Below are positions 33,985-45,690 of a stretch of 64,000 bases of DNA, one piece after another. The position numbers and the translations under genes are program-made. The stretch comes from Ampullaceana balthica (taxonomy: Eukaryota; Mollusca; Gastropoda; Lymnaeidae). Numbering within the stretch: the stretch's first letter is position 1; every line of letters begins with the position of its first letter. Below the pieces are notes generated by a model, which saw nothing but the letters and a program-made list of their open reading frames with translations, was not told the DNA's origin and searched no databases. The DNA lies in contig CALYLW010000130.1 in NCBI GenBank assembly GCA_944989445.1, positions 2,112,166 to 2,176,165 of the forward strand, read 5' to 3'.

Positions 33985-34385
33985 CACGAGTAAGTCTTGT
34001 TATTTCCTAGACACAAGTACTCTCTTCTGTTCATACGACAGACACTAAAACATTTGGTGAAAGGTATTTCTCTGTTTTTGTCCCGAAACACTGGAATTCT
34101 CTACCATTACACATTCGCAGTATTATAACAACTAAGGCCGTCAAGACTGCATTAAAAAAACATTTCTCCTAAAACGTTACTTTCAAAATTAATTAAACAA
34201 CATTTAAAATCTTCTTTAAAAGATCAACGTAGCTTATACGCACCGTAATAGCATTAGATCAATTTAAGTGATGAATGTTTTGATAATTATCATATTATGT
34301 GTGATAATAATTTAATGTAATAAGCGATGTGAGCCGGGTTTCTTGCTGGGGTAATGCGATATATAAATTAACTATACAAATTAAA
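33985..34385 (+). mobile_element. 5'-truncated L2/CR1-like LINE remnant
   Basis: On the plus strand the translation includes TKTFGERYFSVFVPKHWNSL followed by PLHIRSIITTKAVKTAL, which matches the end of the protein in the LINE at 19511-20428 (WNSLPLHIRSIQTTKSFKTA). The 3' UTR ends with GCGATATATAAATTAA, comparable to GCGCTATATAAATAAT there. It carries an in-frame stop and frame breaks and is older than that copy. Confidence 0.8.
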
Positions 34386-34676
34386 TTAAATGTTGTAACG
34401 GATGTTGCGGCAAAATTAGATGTTAAATTCGCCCAGCAGCCTGTACGAGAAATTGAATAATGTTTTCGGAAAATCTACAAAACGCGTATTGAACGTAACA
34501 TGAAATATGAAAAACAAGCGAGCACAAAGATTTCAAGATAAAATGTTTGTCTGTCCGAAAAAAAATGCAGCGTTTTACGATCTCAAAAATGTCTTTTCTT
34601 GGAAGTAATTAGATTGTTCATCCCACCCTATGTTGGAATATCAGTATTTATACCCGAAATCCGTAATGATCACATT
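34386..34676. other. No gene recognised
   Basis: Unclassified AT-rich sequence between a LINE tail and a hAT element. Confidence 0.4.
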
Positions 34677-36198
34677 CAGTGGCGTCACTAGGGGGGCGAG
34701 GGAGGCGGGCCGCCCGCCCCGGGTGACACCCATCAGGGGGGTGACACCAGAGCCTAAAATTTTACTGTGAACGATTTTATGTCAGAAAAAAAAATGAAGA
34801 CACATTTTTTTGATCTAGAAAGAAATTAAGAAATACAAAGAAATACGTTAAATGCGAAAACTTTTTATTAAAAAATATCAGTTAACTTTCAATAATAAAA
34901 CAGTCCCAACACACAAAAAACATTAAAACAAATTAGGAAAAAAACGAAAAGAAACGTCGTAGCTGAGAGATCTCTAAAAAAGGCTGGACATGAAAGAGGC
35001 AGTATCTTATGTTTTAAAAGATATACATTTTATAAATCTATTTGGACTTTGACACACCGACACCATGGACGAATCCCACCTCACGAATACCCCCCATCAC
35101 AGTGGGGATAAGATTTTTTACAAAAAAAAATATCAAAAGATGGGTTTTCTTTGTTGATGTTTTTTCTAGACGAAAATTATGAATTCAATGTCTTTGAGTT
35201 AATATTGTGTTATATATATATTTATTGAAGGCGTAATATGCATGTTTATATACAGGTAGTCCCCCGCGGTCCCATCCCGACTTACGCTGTTTCGTAGTTA
35301 CGAACGCTCCCCATAAAGAATAATATTATGCGTTATTCCGTATTTTTAAATTTAAAAAAAAACTTTTTTTTCATGGGCTAACGATTTGTTTTCTCTAGTT
35401 GAAATAGAAAATTTCTTTAAAAATATGTATTATTATTATTATTATTATTATTTGAACCTACAACTTTCGTTTGCGAATTTTTCTCATGGTGAAGTTATCA
35501 ATCAAGTCAGTAAAGCTCAGAAAGCTTACAAGTAAGTTCCTTTTCAATGCTCATTATAGAGAGCATATTCAGTCTTTGTTGTCCCATGCAAATTCTAACT
35601 CATTTTATATTCTTTTCAACTTTGAAAAGGATTGCTCTCAGTTGCAGTTTGATGTCATCATTGAGAGATAGATGAGAAGTGCGATGTGTAGATTTGTAAA
35701 GAGCTGTGTGAAATTTAGCTCATTCAAAAGCAGAAAAATGTTTAGCTCTGTGCACGTGTTTTGAGTTTGCCATTGGGGTACTTCCTTTTCCTTACCCTGA
35801 GCCTAGACGATAACTTTTAAAAAAAGAGTTTGAAAATTGGACTAATTCTGAAGGTAAGCAGTCTTCGAAATCACTTGAATATTCTTCCATTATATTGGCT
35901 GCTGCCCATCGGATGGCGAAATTGCTGAGCTCAGATAGGTTTGTAAGAAAGCCAAATTTCTCATGTATGTCTTTATATGGGCCTGACCGATGTTGTAGGG
36001 CTCAAGAAAGTTTGTCAATGATTACCAGAAATACCTCAACCTTGAAACTTTTGTCTCCAGGAGAATACTGTTTTGGTGATGTCCCTTTATCAAACTGACG
36101 GCATTTTCTCTCTCTTTTTTGTTGTTGATAGCATTGAAGATTGTTCATACTCTTTTTACAACGGACTTGTCCTTTACTTTGTCTTGATAGGAATCAAA

Positions 36199-36720
36199 TT
36201 AAGAATGCTGTCTTTTAACAAACTCAATTAGAGAATTCCTTTCTAAAATTGTTTCCCGAATTTCAAGTAAAATAGCGACTTCCGGTTGTTTAAGTTCCTT
36301 TAGAAATCCTTCTGCTTCAAGTAGACAGTCACGTGGCTGATTTTCGTTTGTTGCTAATTCTTCCAGTGCTGCGATATTCGCATGGTATAAGTTATTAACA
36401 GACCTTACTGCATCATGGCAGGCTGACCATCTTGTGTCACACAAGGCTTTGTTAACATGTATCAATTTCATGTGTTTTTGAAGTACCTGCCAACGATGAG
36501 TAGATGCAACAAGCCGGGTATAAATTTTTTTGCAGAAGACTAAAAAATCTGACTGCATCAGGACAACCTGCTGCACGTTTCCCAACCAAATTAAGGGAAT
36601 GAGCTGTGCACGGCACATAATGAGCAACACTGCACTTCTCACAAAGAATAGCCTAGTTTCCGTTATACTTCCTACTCATATTTGCAGCATTACCGTAATA
36701 ATGTCCAAGGCATTTTCAGG
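36199..36720 (-). pseudogene. Broken ZMYM1-like hAT transposase
   Basis: A 147-codon frame ending at 36199 contains ASTHRWQVLQKHMKLIHVNK, then ALCDTRWSACHDAVRSVNN, matching the 'STHRW..L' and 'TRWSAR.DAV' blocks of ZMYM1-type hAT transposases. In another frame just upstream (about 36630-36540) YVPCTAHSLNLVGKRAAGC is readable, the HSLNLV block. A frameshift near 36540 separates the two. The catalytic N-terminal part and the C-terminal dimerisation domain were not recognised, so this is a relic. Confidence 0.8.
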
Positions 36721-36882
36721 GATTCATACAAACATTTGCCTGCATCTTTATTATACGCTATAATTTATAATAAGTTTGGAGGACATTAAATTATTGGTGG
36801 CCCCTGGCTTTAGCCCGTTCAGCACTCCCCTTTTAATCCGTAATAGGGTGTGGGGGGTCACGCATCGGTGACGATGTGTAAC

Positions 36883-37216
36883 TAGGGGGTGGGGCTAAAA
36901 ATGTGACGTCACATAAAAACGCACAACTTTAAATAAAAGTTCAACTTAAATATTTGATTGTTTACCATTTATTTAATGACGTTATCGATGGCTGCAGGCG
37001 TGTTACGACATCAGAGCGCAGACTTACCCTAAATACATATTTAAATGACAAAACATAATTTTAAACATGCTAATTTTTATTTTGAGAATACGGCTTGTGT
37101 AATCAAAGCTTTGTGACGTCATTTGGTGAAAAGGGGTGGGGGTATAAGTATGAAGCTGGGGGAGGGTGGGGTAAAAATCGGCATCCTCGCGTGACGCCAT
37201 TTATGGACGGCCCCTT
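36883..37216. mobile_element. MITE with TGACGTCA in its ends, copy 2
   Basis: Left end 'agggggtggggctaaaaatg' leads into TGACGTCA at 36904; right end GCGTGACGCCATTTATGGAC then GGCCCCTT. A further TGACGTCA is at 37114. Nested in the hAT at 34677-37281. Same family as 290-393 and 39577-39715. Confidence 0.55.
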
Positions 37217-37289
37217 CAGTCGTGAAGGGGTCACACCATGAGCTACCGCCCCGGGTGACACCAACCCTAGCGACGCCTCTGATCACATT

Positions 37290-38655
37290 GTTGATTGTGG
37301 GCATTTCAGAAATAGAATATGAACAAGTACATATGATGGATCATAGGCTTCTGTTGAGGTCTGCACTAAAAGAGGACATATGTGTCCTAATTGCAACCTG
37401 TTATGTACTACTTCATATTGGCGCATCTATGTCTTCTATTTCTGAAAGACCAACAATCAATAATGTGACAATTGCGGACTTCGGGTAATAAACACTGATA
37501 TTTCAATATAGATCTAGGGTGGCATGAACAATCTTGTTACTTCCAAGAAAGACATTTATGAGTTTGTTAAAGGCGTTATTTCTTTTCAAAGAGAAAAACA
37601 TTTATTTTGAATCCTTGTGCTCGCTTTTTTTTATATTACGCGTGTAAACGTTGGTGTTTACCTGATGTTTACCTGAGTGATAAGCAGGTATCCGTATAGC
37701 TGGTCAGATTTATTTTTATGCCATTACTGACAATTGTTTTTCTTTGTCTGTGTTGTGTTAATATATATATATATATATATCTTATCCGAGTTTCAATTAA
37801 CCTATGGTATTTAACCTCAGTGTTGACCATTATTTTAATCACTTGTAGTCAAGAGATGACGAGCGATGAACGCGATATTTGCTGTAGTCGATACCGTCCT
37901 GGGCGCGTGCCGTAAATCATTTTTTTTAGTTTCCAGCAATGACAGATGCGCGTGCACGCCGTGTAAGCGAATGGCGTAAAGAGCTTCTGGGACGCATTAA
38001 TATTACATCTTACAGATTCGCTGGAGGGTTTCATGTAATGGTATTTTAATGGCGGCGCCAACATCCGGTTTGGTCGGTGGCCAGTAGTGGAAAAAACACG
38101 CCGATTAAAACATGCCAAATTGGCAAGTGACTGGCAGTGATGACCTGGCCACATCTGCCGGTTGGCCAGGGTCCGGCTGATGATCTTGTCGTGTATGCCA
38201 GTTGGCCACTTGATAGTGTGGCCACATCCGGTTACTCGGCTGCCCAGATGATACTATTACAGTATCTGCCTGCTTGTCAGTAGCTAACGGTTTCTATTGG
38301 CCAAATTAGATTGTGTGCCATTTTTTGGTATCGGTCAATTTTTTATTTAATGTGACCACATAATGAGTGACCCTGGTCTCCACTCGCCCAGCCTGGCAAG
38401 CAAACGTATCGTTTGTGGCTAAAAAGTCGTAAATTGGCCAACTCTGGTGAAAACATACGATCAAACATAATCGCATCATGTCAACTGAACTATTTGGTCA
38501 TCTTCATGTACTATAGAGTTCATAGTTTAAAGTACATTTCAAATTAATTACTGGAGAATAATCAAAAATGAAAAGAGAACAACCATTAGTTTAATAATTA
38601 AACCTTGAGACACTAGACAATAGAAAAAACAAAGAGCAAAGTAGTAATAATCTAT
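37290..38655. other. No gene; TGGCCA-rich stretch
   Basis: A (TA)n run lies at 37760-37780. From 38040 to 38400 words such as GGCCACATCCGG, GTTGGCCA and TGGCCAG recur in both orientations, suggesting an old inverted-repeat element I cannot place. Confidence 0.35.
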
Positions 38656-38659
38656 CAGG

Positions 38660-38965
38660 CAATTAATTCTAACTTGGAAATACAACACAAAGATAATCTG
38701 ATAAAACTGTCAGATAGACATAGGGCTAAAAACAATTTGCTTATTCCGTATGCAAGAACAACAAAAAAACATACAAATTCTTGCTCTTCCCGTCCGAAAT
38801 TCGGACATTGTATGGGTTGTCTGAGGGAACGAGGAAAATCAACACTCAATCAACATTTAAAACCCTTTTTTGTAAATGCAAGACTAAACATAAGCCATTG
38901 ATAAGCTTAAGACGCAATAATCTTCTGTATAGAATGAGCGTCTGTAACAAATAATATAAGATAAA
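38660..38965 (+). repeat. Unclassified dispersed repeat, copy 1
   Basis: Shared with 43598-43860 and 63145-63420 and, inverted, 54222-54345. Key blocks in order: TTGGAAATACAACACAAAGA, GATAGACATAGGG, TTATTCCGTATG.AAGAACAA, ATGGGTTGTC, AAAATCAACACTCAATCAAC, then GACGCAATAATCTT...GAGCGTCT, in which GACGC and GCGTC can pair. No coding content common to the copies. Boundaries are set by where similarity ends. Confidence 0.75.
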
Positions 38966-39289
38966 ATATTACATGCAAATATAGTTTTAATTACGATATG
39001 TCAAATAAACCTGTACATGATCCCCATTTGAAATGTGAAATTGTTCATATTTTCTAACCACTCGTGTATCCACCGAGAAAACATAAAACACAAAAACGCA
39101 TACATTCTCTCATATCATCTTGAAAACTGATCTTCAGGAAAATCGTTATGAAGAAAATTAAAATTGTGTGATTTCTTTTCTGGACAAGAATCATGTGAAC
39201 TGTGTCCTTCATCTTTATGTGCTTGGCGGCGAAATGAAACACTTCAAATGTAACATGCAGCATGGCTTAATTAAAATCCAGTGTTGTTT
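38966..39289. other. No gene recognised
   Basis: Unclassified AT-rich sequence. Confidence 0.4.
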
Positions 39290-39565
39290 ATTTCCAAGTG
39301 ATATGTGGATAGTGTGTGCATGTGGATAGTGACTGGATGTGTGTAGTGTGTGGATGTGGATATACTGTGTGGGCGTGGATAGTGAGTGGGTGTGTGTAGT
39401 GTGTGGATGTGGATATAGTGTGTGGGTGTGGATATCGTGTAGGTGATGATATAGTGTGGATGTGGAATGTGGATAGTGTGTGTATGTGTGTATAATGTGG
39501 GCATGGATATAGTGTGGGGTGTGGATAAACTGTGGTGGATGATATGGCGTGAGTGTGGATATTTG
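39290..39565. repeat. Degenerate GTGTGGATGTGGATA repeat
   Basis: Irregular tandem repeat of about 13-26 bp built from GTGTGGATAGTG and GGATGTGGATATAGTG. Minus-strand frames with THTIH repeats are by-products. Confidence 0.85.
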
Positions 39566-39576
39566 TGCTCCCCCGG

Positions 39577-39715
39577 AGGGGGGCAAAGCTTTATGACGTC
39601 ATATTTGAAAAAGTGTGTGGCTAACTTTTTGTGATGAAATTTGTCGAGGGCTGCGAGGGGGGGGGAGAGAGTTGAAAAATCGGCAAAAATTGCGTGACGT
39701 CATTTATGGACGGCC
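39577..39715. mobile_element. MITE with TGACGTCA in its ends, copy 3
   Basis: Left 'aggggggcaaagctttatgacgtc' region has TGACGTCA at 39594; right end has TGACGTCA at 39695 followed by TTTATGGACGGCCCCTA. The two ends are imperfect inverted repeats beginning AGGGG. This is the shortest and clearest copy of the family. Confidence 0.6.
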
Positions 39716-40084
39716 CCTAATCACGTGTACACTAAACGGTTGTTCACCTCGACGACCAGACATCCTCTTGTAAAGTAAAATATCTAAGACTACTAAATGG
39801 TAATAAATAATTATAATTCCAAAAATAAAAATTTAACCTAAACGAACTTATGGGTGAGGGGGATGGGGTCGGAAATACCATGCTTGTGCCGAGGGGCTGC
39901 TCATCCAATTCGAGGATTTTTGTTAGTTGGAGGGCAGAATTTAACGATGCTTATCGCCAATCGACACGCACTCGTCTCGCCATGCCGGGGCTTTGTTGTA
40001 CTTTACAGCCTCGTCCTGGAGTGACTCGTGTTTACTATTATTAATTTACACCCGGCGGCGGAGACACCACTAAAAGAAACTCTT
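39716..40084. other. No gene recognised
   Basis: Short sequence between repeats. The 64-codon frame at 39850 has no domain. Confidence 0.4.
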
Positions 40085-40188
40085 CTCAACTCTATCTCAG
40101 TCTATCTTCATCCTATACTCTCTTCCTTCCCCTCTCTCTTCATCTCTCCCTCTCTCTCTCTCTCTTTCTTCAGCTCTCTCTGTTCTTC

Positions 40189-40225
<37 letters not shown>

Positions 40226-40243
40226 CAGCTCTCTCTGTTCTTC

Positions 40244-40285
<42 letters not shown>

Positions 40286-40734
40286 ATCTCTCCTTTCATC
40301 TCTCTCTCTCTCTTCATGTCTCTCTATCTTCATCTCTCTATCTTTCTCTCTTCATCTATCTTTCTCCATCTCTCTCTCTCTCTCTCACACATACACACAA
40401 TCTCTCTCTCTCTCTTTCCGTATGTCTGTAATCCGTTCTATCGTTCACTTTTTCCACTTTCGTTATGACATTCCTCGTTATCCCTTCTCTTCTTTCTGTT
40501 CCCCAACTTCCCCACTCTCTCTGTCTCATTACACAATTTGCTGACATTCTCACCATCAAGCTCAGTCTCACTCTCTTGATATTTCAATAATTTTGTTACT
40601 CCATCCCTTTCTCTCTCCTCCCCCCTCACTTTTCTTCGACTCTGTCCCCCCTCTCTCCCACTCTGTCCTCTTTCAGTCCCTCGCTTTCCACCTCTATACA
40701 TTTCCGTCACCACTCTGTTCCACTGTGAACACTG
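40085..40734. repeat. (CT)n-rich pyrimidine tract
   Basis: Almost continuous CT on the plus strand from about 40120 to 40430, with CTTCAGCTCTCTCTGTTCTT repeated, then less regular C/T-rich DNA. Confidence 0.9.
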
Positions 40735-41475
40735 TCCCTTCCTCTCTGTCTCCCGCTCTCCCTTCCTCTCTCGTCACCCGCTCTCCCTTCCTCTCTCGTC
40801 TACCCGCTCTCCCTTCCTCTCCGTCTCCCGCTCTCCCTTCCTCTCCGTCTCCCGCTCTCCCTTCCTCTCCGTCTCCCGCTCTCCCTTCCTCTCTGTCTCC
40901 CGCTCTCCCTTCCTCTCTGTCACCCGCTCTCCCTTCCTCTCCGTCTCCCGCTCTCCCTTCCTCTCCGTCTCCCGCTCTCCCTTCCTCTCCGTCTCCCGCT
41001 CTCCCTTCCTCTCGGTCTCCCGCTCTCCCCTCCTCTCGGTCTACCGCTCTCCCCTCCTCTCCGTCTCCCGCTCTCCCTTCCTCTCCGTCTCCCGCTCTCC
41101 CTTCCTCTCCTTCTCCCGCTCTCCCTTCCTCTCCGTCTCCCGCTCTCCCTTCCTCACCGTCTCCCGCTCTCCCTTCCTCTCCGTCTCCCGCTCTCCCTTC
41201 CTCTCCGTCTCCCGCTCTCCCTTCCTCTCCGTCTCCCGCTCTCCCTTCCTCTCCGTCTCCCGCTATCCCTTCCTCTCCGTCTCCCGCTATCCCTTCCTCT
41301 CCGTCTCCCGCTCTCCCTTCCTCTCCGTCTCCCGCTCTCCCTTCCTCTCCGTCTCCCGCTCCCCCTTCCTCTCTGTCACCCGCTCTCCCTTCCTCTCTGT
41401 CACCCGCTCTCCCTTCCACTCTGTCACCCGCTCTCCCTTCCTCTCCGTCTCCCGCTCTCCCTTCCTCTCTGTCTC
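40735..41475. repeat. 24-bp minisatellite, about 31 copies
   Basis: Unit CTCTCCGTCTCCCGCTCTCC plus CTTC. With a period divisible by three and no stop codon it is open in several frames (ALPSSPSP on plus, GEEGRAGD on minus, up to 361 codons). Pure pyrimidine strand except for single G positions, so triplex or H-DNA formation is possible. Confidence 0.95.
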
Positions 41476-41783
41476 CTCCTATCTCCCATTCCATCCCACT
41501 CTCTCCCACTCTGTACTCTCTCTATTCCTCTATGTGCCTCCGCTCTTTCACTCTCTGTCCCCTCTCTTTCCGCCTCAATCCCACTCTGCCCCCCTCTCCC
41601 TCTCTCTGCCCCACTCTCCGCCCTCTCCCCCTAATGTCTAAACCTCATTTTATATTTATCAGCGATCACAGAAAATAGCAACTACGTCACGTTCCTTATG
41701 AGCTACGGAAATTCCCGATGAAATATCAAACTGATGACGTCACTGTTACTGACTCTTAGGGACTTGAAATGGCCGCCGGTTAA

Positions 41784-41814
<31 letters not shown>

Positions 41815-42133
41815 TACACACACACACGCACACACACACACACACACACACTACACACACACACACACACGCGCACTTGGTTTCGGGCGTACTAAAAAAA
41901 GTTTTAACAGCAGTAGGCAATGTAAAACAAAAATAAAGTTAAGCCCAGGAGACATTGGCGTAGTTTTTATTTGACATACAAACACATATAATGTTTTTAT
42001 GTTATGAAAAAAAAATTTGGTTTGGTTTATGACCTTGAGAATGAATGTTTTATACCATTCTGAGCTGGCAAGCGTTAATTACGAACTGTGTCATATGAGT
42101 GATAAAAAAAAAGTATCTCACCAAGGTCATGAG
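41476..42133. repeat. No gene; (AC)n microsatellite at 41784-41872
   Basis: The region contains a roughly 90-bp (AC)n run broken by GC and TA steps, plus a TGACGTCA octamer at 41735-41742. Nothing else was recognised. Confidence 0.75.
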
Positions 42134-42317
42134 CAATATTTCCTTTAACCTGCACGGTTTCGCGGCCGCGCAGATATCTGACTGACGCCGCACAGCAGTT
42201 TAGAAGTACCACGCAGCAATTTTTAAAAAATATTGCACACAAATGGATGCTGCGCAAATTTGCACACCAATGTTTTTCTCTTTGCACACGGACCAACGAA
42301 CTTTAGAGTGAGCATTG
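42134..42317. mobile_element. 184-bp hAT MITE, CAATGTTCCC family, copy 4
   Basis: Ends CAATATTTCCTTTAACC and TTTAGAGTGAGCATTG; exact 8-bp duplication GTCATGAG at 42126-42133 and 42318-42325. The order of blocks (GCGGCCGCGCAGATATCTGA, then TTGCACACGGACCAACGAAC) is inverted relative to copies 1 and 3. Confidence 0.93.
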
Positions 42318-42639
42318 GTCATGAGTTGTATCATGATAAGTGATGACCACAAAGTATCATACCACATGTCACTACATTGGGGGGGGGACTGCTTTCGTGA
42401 ACTCCTAATAACCATACCATTAACATATAAATTGACAGACAACCTGGCGGTGTACGTATTGTGTGCGGTGGGGGGGATGAGGTGGTGACGTGAGCAGGTA
42501 TAACTGAACGGGTCGACAGCTAGGTCAGCAAGTTGAACTTCCTCCTATGAGTTTAAGGTTCTAATCCGATCTAAAGTTACAGAAATCCCGTGAACTACGG
42601 CACGGAAGCCAGCTGTATGTTGTTGAATCCTTGTGTTTA
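42318..42639. other. No gene recognised
   Basis: Holds a tRNA B-box-like GGTTCTAATCC at 42559-42569 but no matching cloverleaf, so no tRNA is called. Confidence 0.4.
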
Positions 42640-43115
42640 GAGCTGATTTAGTTGGGAAATGGTTAATAGATTAGGAAAGGTTAAATAGATTACGAAAACG
42701 GTTAATAGATTACGCTAAGGGTTAGGAGTAGGAAATTTTTAATAGAGTAGGAAAGGGTTAATTTATAACAGAAAGGTTAATATATTATAGGAAAGTGTAA
42801 TTAGCTGATAGATTATTGGAAACAGTTAATAGATTCGGAAAGGCTTAATAGATTAGGAAAGTGTTCATAGAATAGAAACTAGTTAATAGATTTGAAAATA
42901 GTTTATAAAGTAGTAAATGGTTAATAGAGTAGGAAAGGGTAACTGTTTTAAAGGAAAGTGTTAATAGCTTAGGATAAAGTTAATAGATTAGAGAAGGGTT
43001 AATAGATTAGAATAGGTTTAATAGATTAGAATAGGGTTAATAGATTAGAATAGGTTTAATAGATTAGAATAGGTTTAATAGATTAGAATAGGTTTAATAG
43101 AATAGGACAGTGTCG
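42640..43115. repeat. Degenerate ~19-bp repeat GGTTAATAGATTAGGAAAG
   Basis: About 23 diverged copies; the last seven (from 42980, GGTTTAATAGATTAGAATA) are more uniform. No telomere-type hexamer periodicity. Confidence 0.85.
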
Positions 43116-43597
43116 ATAAATAACGAGAGTGATTTAACTGAACTGTTGTAAGAATGAGCTATTGCGCAGCTGAACAAATGACTTGTGTAAAAATCCAGTC
43201 TCTCTCCTGTCTACGTTTCCCCTTCGTTATGACGTCATGTCTAGCCCGGACCACCAAATTGTTATTGTGCCAGTATGGTCTGTAAACAGGAAAACAAGAC
43301 AGCACAGAACAAAATCAACAATAATTGACAGACATAGCAATAGAGTTTGGTGCCCGATGATTATACACTATAAGCTAGGAGGACTAAAGGTAAGGGGGAG
43401 GGAGGGGAGGATTATACCTCGAGTTGGGATTGTTGATCTTTACCTGCAATTCATTTTAACAGGGGCGGAACATTAGAACTGGATAAACAGCTGTGTTGTT
43501 GGTTTTTTTAAGGTTTATAAAATTAGATGAAAATTGATTTGTGAGCAAAGAGCAAATTAGAAATAATACAATTTAATTTTAATACACGAGTCAGTTA
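43116..43597. other. No gene recognised
   Basis: A 97-codon frame (43183-43476) has no recognisable domain. Contains TGACGTCA at 43230-43237. Confidence 0.4.
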
Positions 43598-43860
43598 AAA
43601 TTCTAGCTTGGAAATATAACTCAAAAATAACCTAATACAACCCTCAGATAGACAGCGGGATAAAAACACTTTTCTTATTCCATATGTAAGAACAAACACA
43701 TACACATTGTCGTCCTTCGAACTTCGAACGTAGAATGGGTTGTCCGAGGAAACCAAGAAAACCAACACTCGATCAACATTTAAAACTCTACAAGCGTAGG
43801 ACGCAATAATCTTTTGTATAGAAGGAGCGTCTGTAGTGGATAAGTCAAGATAAGATAATT
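43598..43860 (+). repeat. Unclassified dispersed repeat, copy 2
   Basis: Same blocks as 38660-38965: TTGGAAATATAACTCAAAAA, GATAGACAGCGGG, TTATTCCATATGTAAGAACA, AATGGGTTGTCCGAGG, AACCAACACTCGATCAACAT and GACGCAATAATCTT...GAGCGTCT. Confidence 0.75.
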
Positions 43861-44249
43861 CTCCCTTTACCTTTGCAGCTACTCACCAACCCTCACCCCC
43901 ACACACACACACCTTATGTAAAGCTATCACTTTAGAACTTTTAACTCTCACACATCGTCCCTATTTTATTTCTGACCTGGATACGCCCCTGGTTGCCCAT
44001 GCTGCTAGAGAGTTTTAATTGCTACCGTGTGATAATAGTGAGGTTTTGAAAGGTTTTGTTGCATGGTGTGGCATTATTTTATCTGGGTCAGTTCGTGGTA
44101 TGTCAGGTTCTTGATTGAGGGGTGCTGTAGCAGAGACAGCGTAATACAGGGTTGTTCTGATCGCTGTCGTGCCATAAATGTTGTTATAGTCGTTGTTGTT
44201 CTTTTTTTATTATTACTATTTTTAAAAATATTTATTTTTAAATCCTTTA
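43861..44249. other. No gene; one hAT-type end at 43973-43991
   Basis: GACCTGGATACGCCCCTG read on the minus strand is CAGGGGCGTATCCAGGTC, a hAT-like terminus. No partner end was found. Confidence 0.35.
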
Positions 44250-44735
44250 TATTAACTCGTGGTGTCTGCGGCCGACCGACCTTGTCGCCAAAACTTTTGA
44301 TCGATTTATAACCCACTTGCTCGCAAAATAGCGAGCTGAAATTTTGCAGGCAGTTTCGTACCGATGATAAAAACAATGTATCAAAATTTCAGATCGATCG
44401 CATGTACCGTCATTAAATTATTGATTTTTTAGATTATTTTATTTATTCCTATGTATCATGCTATTTTTTTGAGATAGAGCGTCGCGGTGCGTATTATATT
44501 GAACAACCTTTCTGTCGCGCAATAAGGTGCGTATTTTATTGACAGCTCTTTTTATAAACATATTCCTGATCGGTGCGCATTATATTAAACATGTTTTACG
44601 ACACAACTGCAATTTTGTATTTCTGGATGGTCTGGCGCTGCGTATTATAATGAACATTCTTTTAATTACTTCTCGTATACATAAAGGATTTATAGTCAAA
44701 AACTTGGTTTTTTACGGGTTTTTCTTATTTTGAGA
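44250..44735 (-). repeat. TAAATCCTTTATAT-ended element, minus copy
   Basis: A nearly complete copy of the unit in 4056-6020, inverted: TAAATCCTTTATATTAACTC at the left, GGTGCGTATTATATTGAACA-like motifs at about 44490, 44530, 44570 and 44640, and AAAGGATTTATAGTCAAAAA at the right. Flanks show no obvious duplication. Confidence 0.75.
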
Positions 44736-44759
44736 CTTAGCTGACGGTTGTGGTCTGAG

Positions 44760-45440
44760 TACATTTATGAAAAGTTGAAATATTTAGCAATTTGTTGTGG
44801 CATGTGACCATGTGAAATATATAGCACTTGGTGTGGTTTGGAAGCAGGTGAAATATGTAGCACTTGGTGTGGTTTTGAAGCAAGTAAATAAGTAGCAACT
44901 TGGTGTGATTTGGAAGCAGGTGAAATATATAGCACTTGGTGTGGTTTGGAAGCAGGTGAAATATGTAGCACTTGGTGTGGTTTGGAAGGAGGTGAAATGT
45001 GTAGCACTTGGTGTGGTTTGGAAGGAGGTGAAATGTGTAGCACTTGGTGTGGTTTGGAAGGAAGGAAATGTGTAGCACTTGGTGTGGTTTGGAAGGAGGT
45101 AAATGTGTAGCACTTGGTGTGGTTTGGAAGGAGGTGAAATGTGTAGCACTTGGTGTGGTTTGGAAGGAGATGAAATGTGTAGCACTTGGTGTGGTTTGGA
45201 AGGAGGTGAAATGTGTAGCACTTGGTGTGTTTTGGAAGGAGGTGAAATGTGTAGCACTTGGTTGTGTTTTGAAGCAGGTGAAATATGCAGCAGCTTTCTG
45301 AGTTAGCTATTTTTAGAGAGCAGGTGAAGTAGGTGGCAATTGGTGAGGTAGCCATGTTTGGAGGTAGGTGATGTAGGCATCATTTTCGTGAGGTAGCCAT
45401 ATTTGGAAGTAGGTGAAGTAGGTAGAACTTTGGTGAGATA
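44760..45440. repeat. 36-bp minisatellite, about 18 copies
   Basis: Unit GAAATGTGTAGCACTTGGTG then TGGTTTGGAAGGAGGT. Copies are most alike at 44930-45250 and diverge at both ends. Frames on both strands (HTKCYTFHLLPN, STWCGLEGGEM) are by-products. Confidence 0.93.
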
Positions 45441-45690
45441 TCACATTTTCACCTTCTTAAGGTTAAGCAGCTCAAATTACATTTCAAATAACAATTCATT
45501 ATTGTTGGTAGCCATTCGTTAAGATTGCAATGTTCGATATTCGGAACTGGTATCCATTGGATCTGATAGAAATAGATTTAGGAGAATTTTACAGATACGA
45601 TAGAAGATATTTTAATACTTCAGGCCACTTATTGCAATAATCTTTAATGTCAATGTTGAGATTTGTATTCCAGACAGCCGAGGGTGGTTC
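45441..45690. other. No gene recognised
   Basis: Short unclassified spacer. Confidence 0.4.

Larger units (their letters stand above)
34677..37281 (-). mobile_element. ZMYM1-type hAT transposon with nested MITE
   Basis: Ends CAGTGGCGTCACTAGGG and CCCTAGCGACGCCTCTG form inverted repeats, and both subterminal regions carry CCGCCCCGGGTGACACC. The exact 8-bp duplication ATCACATT lies at 34669-34676 and 37282-37289. The 2605-bp body holds transposase remnants on the minus strand, a CAGGTAGTCCCCCGCGG-type repeat end at 35253, and a MITE at 36883-37216. Confidence 0.93.

Noticed and set aside
40593..41678. 361-codon plus and 271-codon minus frames (ALPSSPSP / GEEGRAGD)
   Set aside because: By-product of the 24-bp minisatellite, open on both strands, no collagen-like or mucin context.
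42530..42575. Possible tRNA gene (B-box-like GGTTCTAATCC)
   Set aside because: No cloverleaf or acceptor stem could be drawn.
42640..43115. Telomere-like GGTTAATAG repeat
   Set aside because: Period is about 19 bp and diverged; not the TTAGGG hexamer of animals.
44765..45355. 196-codon minus-strand frame rich in HTKCYTFHLLPN
   Set aside because: By-product of the 36-bp array; other frames over the same bases are equally open.
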